In this document: piece after piece, positions 5,080 through 7,637 of the stretch
Position numbering within the stretch: the stretch's first letter is position 1
Layout: each line of letters starts with the position of its first letter
DNA from: Ruminococcaceae bacterium UBA3818
Lineage (GTDB): Bacteria; Bacillota; Clostridia; Oscillospirales; Ruminococcaceae
Direction of reading: 5' to 3'
Length of the DNA: 7,637 nucleotides
NCBI GenBank assembly: GCA_002369315.1
Contig: DFDW01000016.1
Coordinates: forward strand, 1-7,637
Notes under the pieces: model-generated
What the model saw: only the letters and a program-made list of their open reading frames with translations
Databases searched by the model: none
What the model was told of the DNA's origin: nothing
Made by a program: the position numbers and the translations under genes

Positions 5080-7356
5080 ATGGGCAATGCCCGTAAAAAT
5101 ATTTCCACGGATCGAAATGCTTCGAATGGCCGGGATGCCAAGGCGACGAAATCTGTGGGGAAGATTTTAAAAGAACTGGGTTCGGTTTTTTTCCGTACTC
5201 TTGCGACGATGTTTTTTGTCATGGTCATTACCGGCTGTATCGTGGCTTGTGTCATGACGGTTTACATTGTCGGATTTCTGGATGACGAATCCGATTTGGA
5301 TTTGAACAGCCTGGAGATGAACTATACCAGTATATTGTATGTGCAGGACAAATCAACCGGTGAATATGTAGAATTGAATCGCCTGCACGGGGAAGAGAAC
5401 CGCATCTGGGTGGATTATGAAAATATCCCGCAGCATTTGATCGATGCCGCGATTGCCGGTGAGGATAAGCGGTTCAAAGAGCACCAGGGCGTGGACTGGA
5501 GCCGCACGTTATACGCAACGGTAACGCATTTTCTCAAAGGCGGAACGCAGGGCGGCTCGACCATTACCCAACAATTGATAAAAAATATTACCGGAGAAAA
5601 AGATTTTAGCGTAGAGCGTAAAATCAAAGAAATTTTCCGGGCGCTGAGTCTGGAAAAATCCAATTCCAAAGAACAAATTATAGAAGCGTACCTGAATTCG
5701 ATTCATTTGGGATGGAATACCGATGGGGTGCAGGCGGCTGCCAATTTGTATTTCGGGAAAGATGTCAGCCAGCTGAGTATTGCGGAAAGCGCCGCCTTGA
5801 TCGCCATTACCCAGAACCCCTCCAAGCGGGAGCTGTTTAACCATGAGGAGAACAACCGGGAACGGCGGGAGTGGATCCTGGGGCAGATGTTCGAACAGGG
5901 GTATATTACCCAGACAGAGTACAATCAGGCCATGGCAGAAAAGATCCGGGTAGTGACCTATGATAACTCTTCTGATACGGCGAAAAAGGCTACCCTGAGT
6001 TATTTCGAAGATTATGTTCTGGAAGAAGTGATTCAGGATTTGATGGATAAATACGGCTATACCTATGAAACTGCGGAATCAAAGGTGCTGAAAGGCGGAT
6101 ACCGTATTTATACAACAATGGATAAGGATATCCAGGATTATCTGGATGTGGCTTTTGCCGATCAGGATGCGGAAAATTCTATTTTCCCGACGGTCCGTGG
6201 CTATAACCTGAAGACTTTCAGTTACGTAGACGAGCAGCCGGATGCCGCTATGGTCATTATGGAACCGAACGGGAAACTAGTCGGGATCGCAGGCGGCCGG
6301 GGTGAAAAAGAGGGCGACCGTATTCTGAACCTGGCGGCCGACGGTGTGCGTCAGCCGGGATCGTCAATCAAACCGCTGTCGGTTTACGGTCCGGCCATGG
6401 ATTTCGATATGATCTACTGGTCCAAAATTTTTGACGATAACCCGGTGGAAAAAGCGGATGAAAATACCCAGTTCACCAACGACTGGCCCATCAACCATTA
6501 CGGAAGCTATATGGGTGATGTAACGGTGGATTACGCCATCCGCCGTTCAACCAATACCGTCGCGGTGCGGGTGCTGCAGCTTTTGACCCCGCAGGTATCC
6601 TACGACTTTATGGTCAACCAGCTGCATTTTACCACGTTGGTAGGCTCCGGCGCCAATAACGACGTAGACCGTGCTCCCTTGGGATTGGGCGCTTTGACCA
6701 AGGGCGTAACGGTGATGGAGATGACAGCTGCTTATCAAATTTTTGACAACGGCGGCCTGTATTATGAGCCGTATAGCTATTCGGTCGTTTACGACAGCGA
6801 GGGAAACGTGATCCTGGAGCAGAATCCTATCCCGCAGCGGGTGATTTCCGAAGATTCGGCAGAAGTGATGAACAAACTGCTGCAGCGGGTCGTTACTGGT
6901 GCACAGGGTACCGGCGGTACCGCGAAATTTGGTTCTATGCCGGTGGCGGGCAAAACAGGTACTACCAGCAATGATGTCGACCAGTGGTTTATGGGAATGA
7001 CCCCCTATTATGTCGGCGGCGTGTGGTTTGGATATTCGGATGACTCCAATATCCAAATCCGTTACAGCAGCTATCCGCCGCCCATTATCTGGAAAAGGGT
7101 GATGCAGCACATCCATGAAGGGTTGGAAGTCAAGGATTTCCCCACTAGCGGTAAAGTGGTGGAGATGACTTACTGCGTAGAATCCGGCGAAATCGCCACA
7201 TCCGCCTGCCCGGAAACAGCGACCGGCTGGTATAAAGAATCCAATATTCCGGGCACCTGCGTACAGCATTTGGGCTCAGTGGAATCGGAAGAAGGAGAAG
7301 TGATGGACTCCACCGGCGGCGGGCATGGCGTTGAGGAAGAGGAAAACGAAGAATAA
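5080..7356 (+). CDS. ponA: Class A penicillin-binding protein (PBP1A-type transglycosylase/transpeptidase)
   Basis: Bifunctional peptidoglycan synthase, 758 residues, that polymerises lipid II glycan strands and cross-links the peptides outside the membrane. A lysine/arginine-rich cytoplasmic tail (1-40) precedes one membrane helix (about 41-66). The GT51 domain (about 100-285) has AGEDKRF with catalytic E128, GGSTITQQL (158-166), KIKEIFRALSLE (181-192) and IEAYLNSIHLG (201-211). The transpeptidase domain carries the SxxK motif with active-site S428 and K431, SxN as S490-T-N492, and KTG at 625-627. A common C-terminal cysteine motif of Firmicute PBPs follows (C699, C710, C727), then an acidic glycine/glutamate tail of about 25 residues. 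All catalytic motifs are intact. The gene is alone, between an extended -10 promoter with a structured leader and a strong terminator. The symbol is by class; clostridia often have several paralogues. Confidence 0.95.
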   Translation: MGNARKNISTDRNASNGRDAKATKSVGKILKELGSVFFRTLATMFFVMVITGCIVACVMTVYIVGFLDDESDLDLNSLEMNYTSILYVQDKSTGEYVELNRLHGEENRIWVDYENIPQHLIDAAIAGEDKRFKEHQGVDWSRTLYATVTHFLKGGTQGGSTITQQLIKNITGEKDFSVERKIKEIFRALSLEKSNSKEQIIEAYLNSIHLGWNTDGVQAAANLYFGKDVSQLSIAESAALIAITQNPSKRELFNHEENNRERREWILGQMFEQGYITQTEYNQAMAEKIRVVTYDNSSDTAKKATLSYFEDYVLEEVIQDLMDKYGYTYETAESKVLKGGYRIYTTMDKDIQDYLDVAFADQDAENSIFPTVRGYNLKTFSYVDEQPDAAMVIMEPNGKLVGIAGGRGEKEGDRILNLAADGVRQPGSSIKPLSVYGPAMDFDMIYWSKIFDDNPVEKADENTQFTNDWPINHYGSYMGDVTVDYAIRRSTNTVAVRVLQLLTPQVSYDFMVNQLHFTTLVGSGANNDVDRAPLGLGALTKGVTVMEMTAAYQIFDNGGLYYEPYSYSVVYDSEGNVILEQNPIPQRVISEDSAEVMNKLLQRVVTGAQGTGGTAKFGSMPVAGKTGTTSNDVDQWFMGMTPYYVGGVWFGYSDDSNIQIRYSSYPPPIIWKRVMQHIHEGLEVKDFPTSGKVVEMTYCVESGEIATSACPETATGWYKESNIPGTCVQHLGSVESEEGEVMDSTGGGHGVEEEENEE

Positions 7357-7375
7357 CAGATATCTCATCAAAATG

Positions 7376-7409
7376 AAAAAGAGGAAAGGCAGAGCCTTTC
7401 CTCTTTTTT
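7376..7409. terminator. Strong bidirectional terminator between PBP and queA
   Basis: A perfect 15-bp inverted repeat (7376-7390 and 7394-7408) with AGA loop and core GAGGAAAGGC ends in six T on the plus strand and five T on the minus strand. It is 19 nt after the PBP stop and 75 nt past the stop of the convergent queA gene, and can serve both. Confidence 0.93.
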
Positions 7410-7484
7410 CTATTTTTATTCTATTGTCATGTGACATGTGACCGGACTTAAAATAGGTGATGGCTTTCGCCTGCCTGGATGCGC

Positions 7485-7637
7485 TTACTCTTTTTCGATA
7501 AACATTGCGTCGCCAAAACTATAAAAGCGGTATTGTTCCTGTACCGCAATTTGATAGGCGTGCATGGTGTTTTCGTACCCGGCAAAAGCGCTGACCAGCA
7601 TAATCAGCGTGCTTTCCGGCAGGTGGAAGTTGGTGAT
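7485..7637 (-). CDS. queA: S-adenosylmethionine:tRNA ribosyltransferase-isomerase QueA (C-terminal part; 5' end outside window)
   Basis: Last 50 residues of QueA, the cytoplasmic enzyme that transfers and isomerises the ribosyl group of S-adenosylmethionine onto 7-aminomethyl-7-deazaguanine in tRNA, forming epoxyqueuosine on the way to queuosine at the anticodon wobble position. The frame is open to the window edge. The visible part starts ITNFHLPESTLIMLVSAFAG, the very conserved QueA C-terminal block, followed by YRFYSFGDAMFIEKE, which is the standard end of the protein. The stop (TAA, plus 7485-7487) is in the expected place, so the C-terminus is complete. The gene converges on the PBP gene across a shared terminator. 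Other queuosine genes such as tgt may lie upstream, outside the window. Confidence 0.95.
   Translation of the reverse strand: MTNFHLPESTLIMLVSAFAGYENTMHAYQIAVQEQYRFYSFGDAMFIEKE

Noticed and set aside
7170..7263. Three cysteines near the PBP C-terminus as a possible novelty
   Set aside because: The spacing with SGxxA and GTxxxxCxxH fits a common C-terminal motif of Firmicute class A PBPs.
6547..7269. Open frame of 240 codons on the minus strand
   Set aside because: Antisense shadow of the PBP transpeptidase domain, with no ribosome binding site or family resemblance.
7428..7441. Tandem 7-mer CATGTGA, two copies, after the PBP terminator
   Set aside because: Too short and only two copies, in a convergent 3' region with nothing to regulate; likely chance.

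Overview
The window looks like ordinary chromosome of an anaerobic, probably spore-forming Clostridia-type Firmicute (Oscillospiraceae/Ruminococcaceae-like by overall feel). The reasons are strong AGGAGG-type ribosome binding sites, an rnf ...E-A-B gene order with a ferredoxin-rich RnfB, a reverse-domain rubrerythrin, an AgcS-family symporter, a small BofC-like protein and moderate GC. The genus is not identified. No mobile element, CRISPR array, tRNA or rRNA gene was seen.

Layout. 1-1823 (+): the 3' end of an rnf operon, with rnfE (5' end outside the window), rnfA (TAATG overlap) and rnfB. These are subunits of the membrane ferredoxin:NAD+ oxidoreductase that couples electron transfer to Na+/H+ export. 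1861-1911: a weak hairpin with a T-run that may end the operon. 1922-2558 (+): rubrerythrin of the rubredoxin-first type, with its own sigma-A-like promoter; an 8-bp inverted repeat lies over the expected transcription start, so redox-responsive repression is plausible. 2623-2660: a strong terminator shared by the convergent rubrerythrin and symporter genes. 2698-4086 (-): an AgcS sodium:alanine/glycine symporter, with a well-formed promoter at 4303-4331 and an unusually long, structured leader of about 210 nt. 4387-4716 (-): a 109-residue membrane-anchored protein with a BofC-type C-terminal domain, preceded by a sequence that resembles a forespore sigma-G promoter.

4717-5079 is a divergent intergenic region. 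It holds the BofC-like promoter and, in the other direction, an extended -10 promoter followed by a leader of about 225 nt with two tandem structured units. 5080-7356 (+): a bifunctional class A penicillin-binding protein. 7376-7409: a strong bidirectional terminator. 7485-7637 (-): the C-terminal end of QueA (queuosine biosynthesis), truncated by the window edge.

The genes fall into three functional blocks: energy conservation and oxidative-stress defence (rnf, rubrerythrin), amino-acid uptake (AgcS), and cell envelope or sporulation (BofC-like, PBP1A). The protein genes are ordinary. I do not see a convincing new multi-gene system. The items most worth a second look are non-coding: the tandem structured leader of the PBP gene, the long leader of the symporter with a possibly sequestered ribosome binding site, and the two candidate regulatory sites upstream of rubrerythrin and the BofC-like gene.
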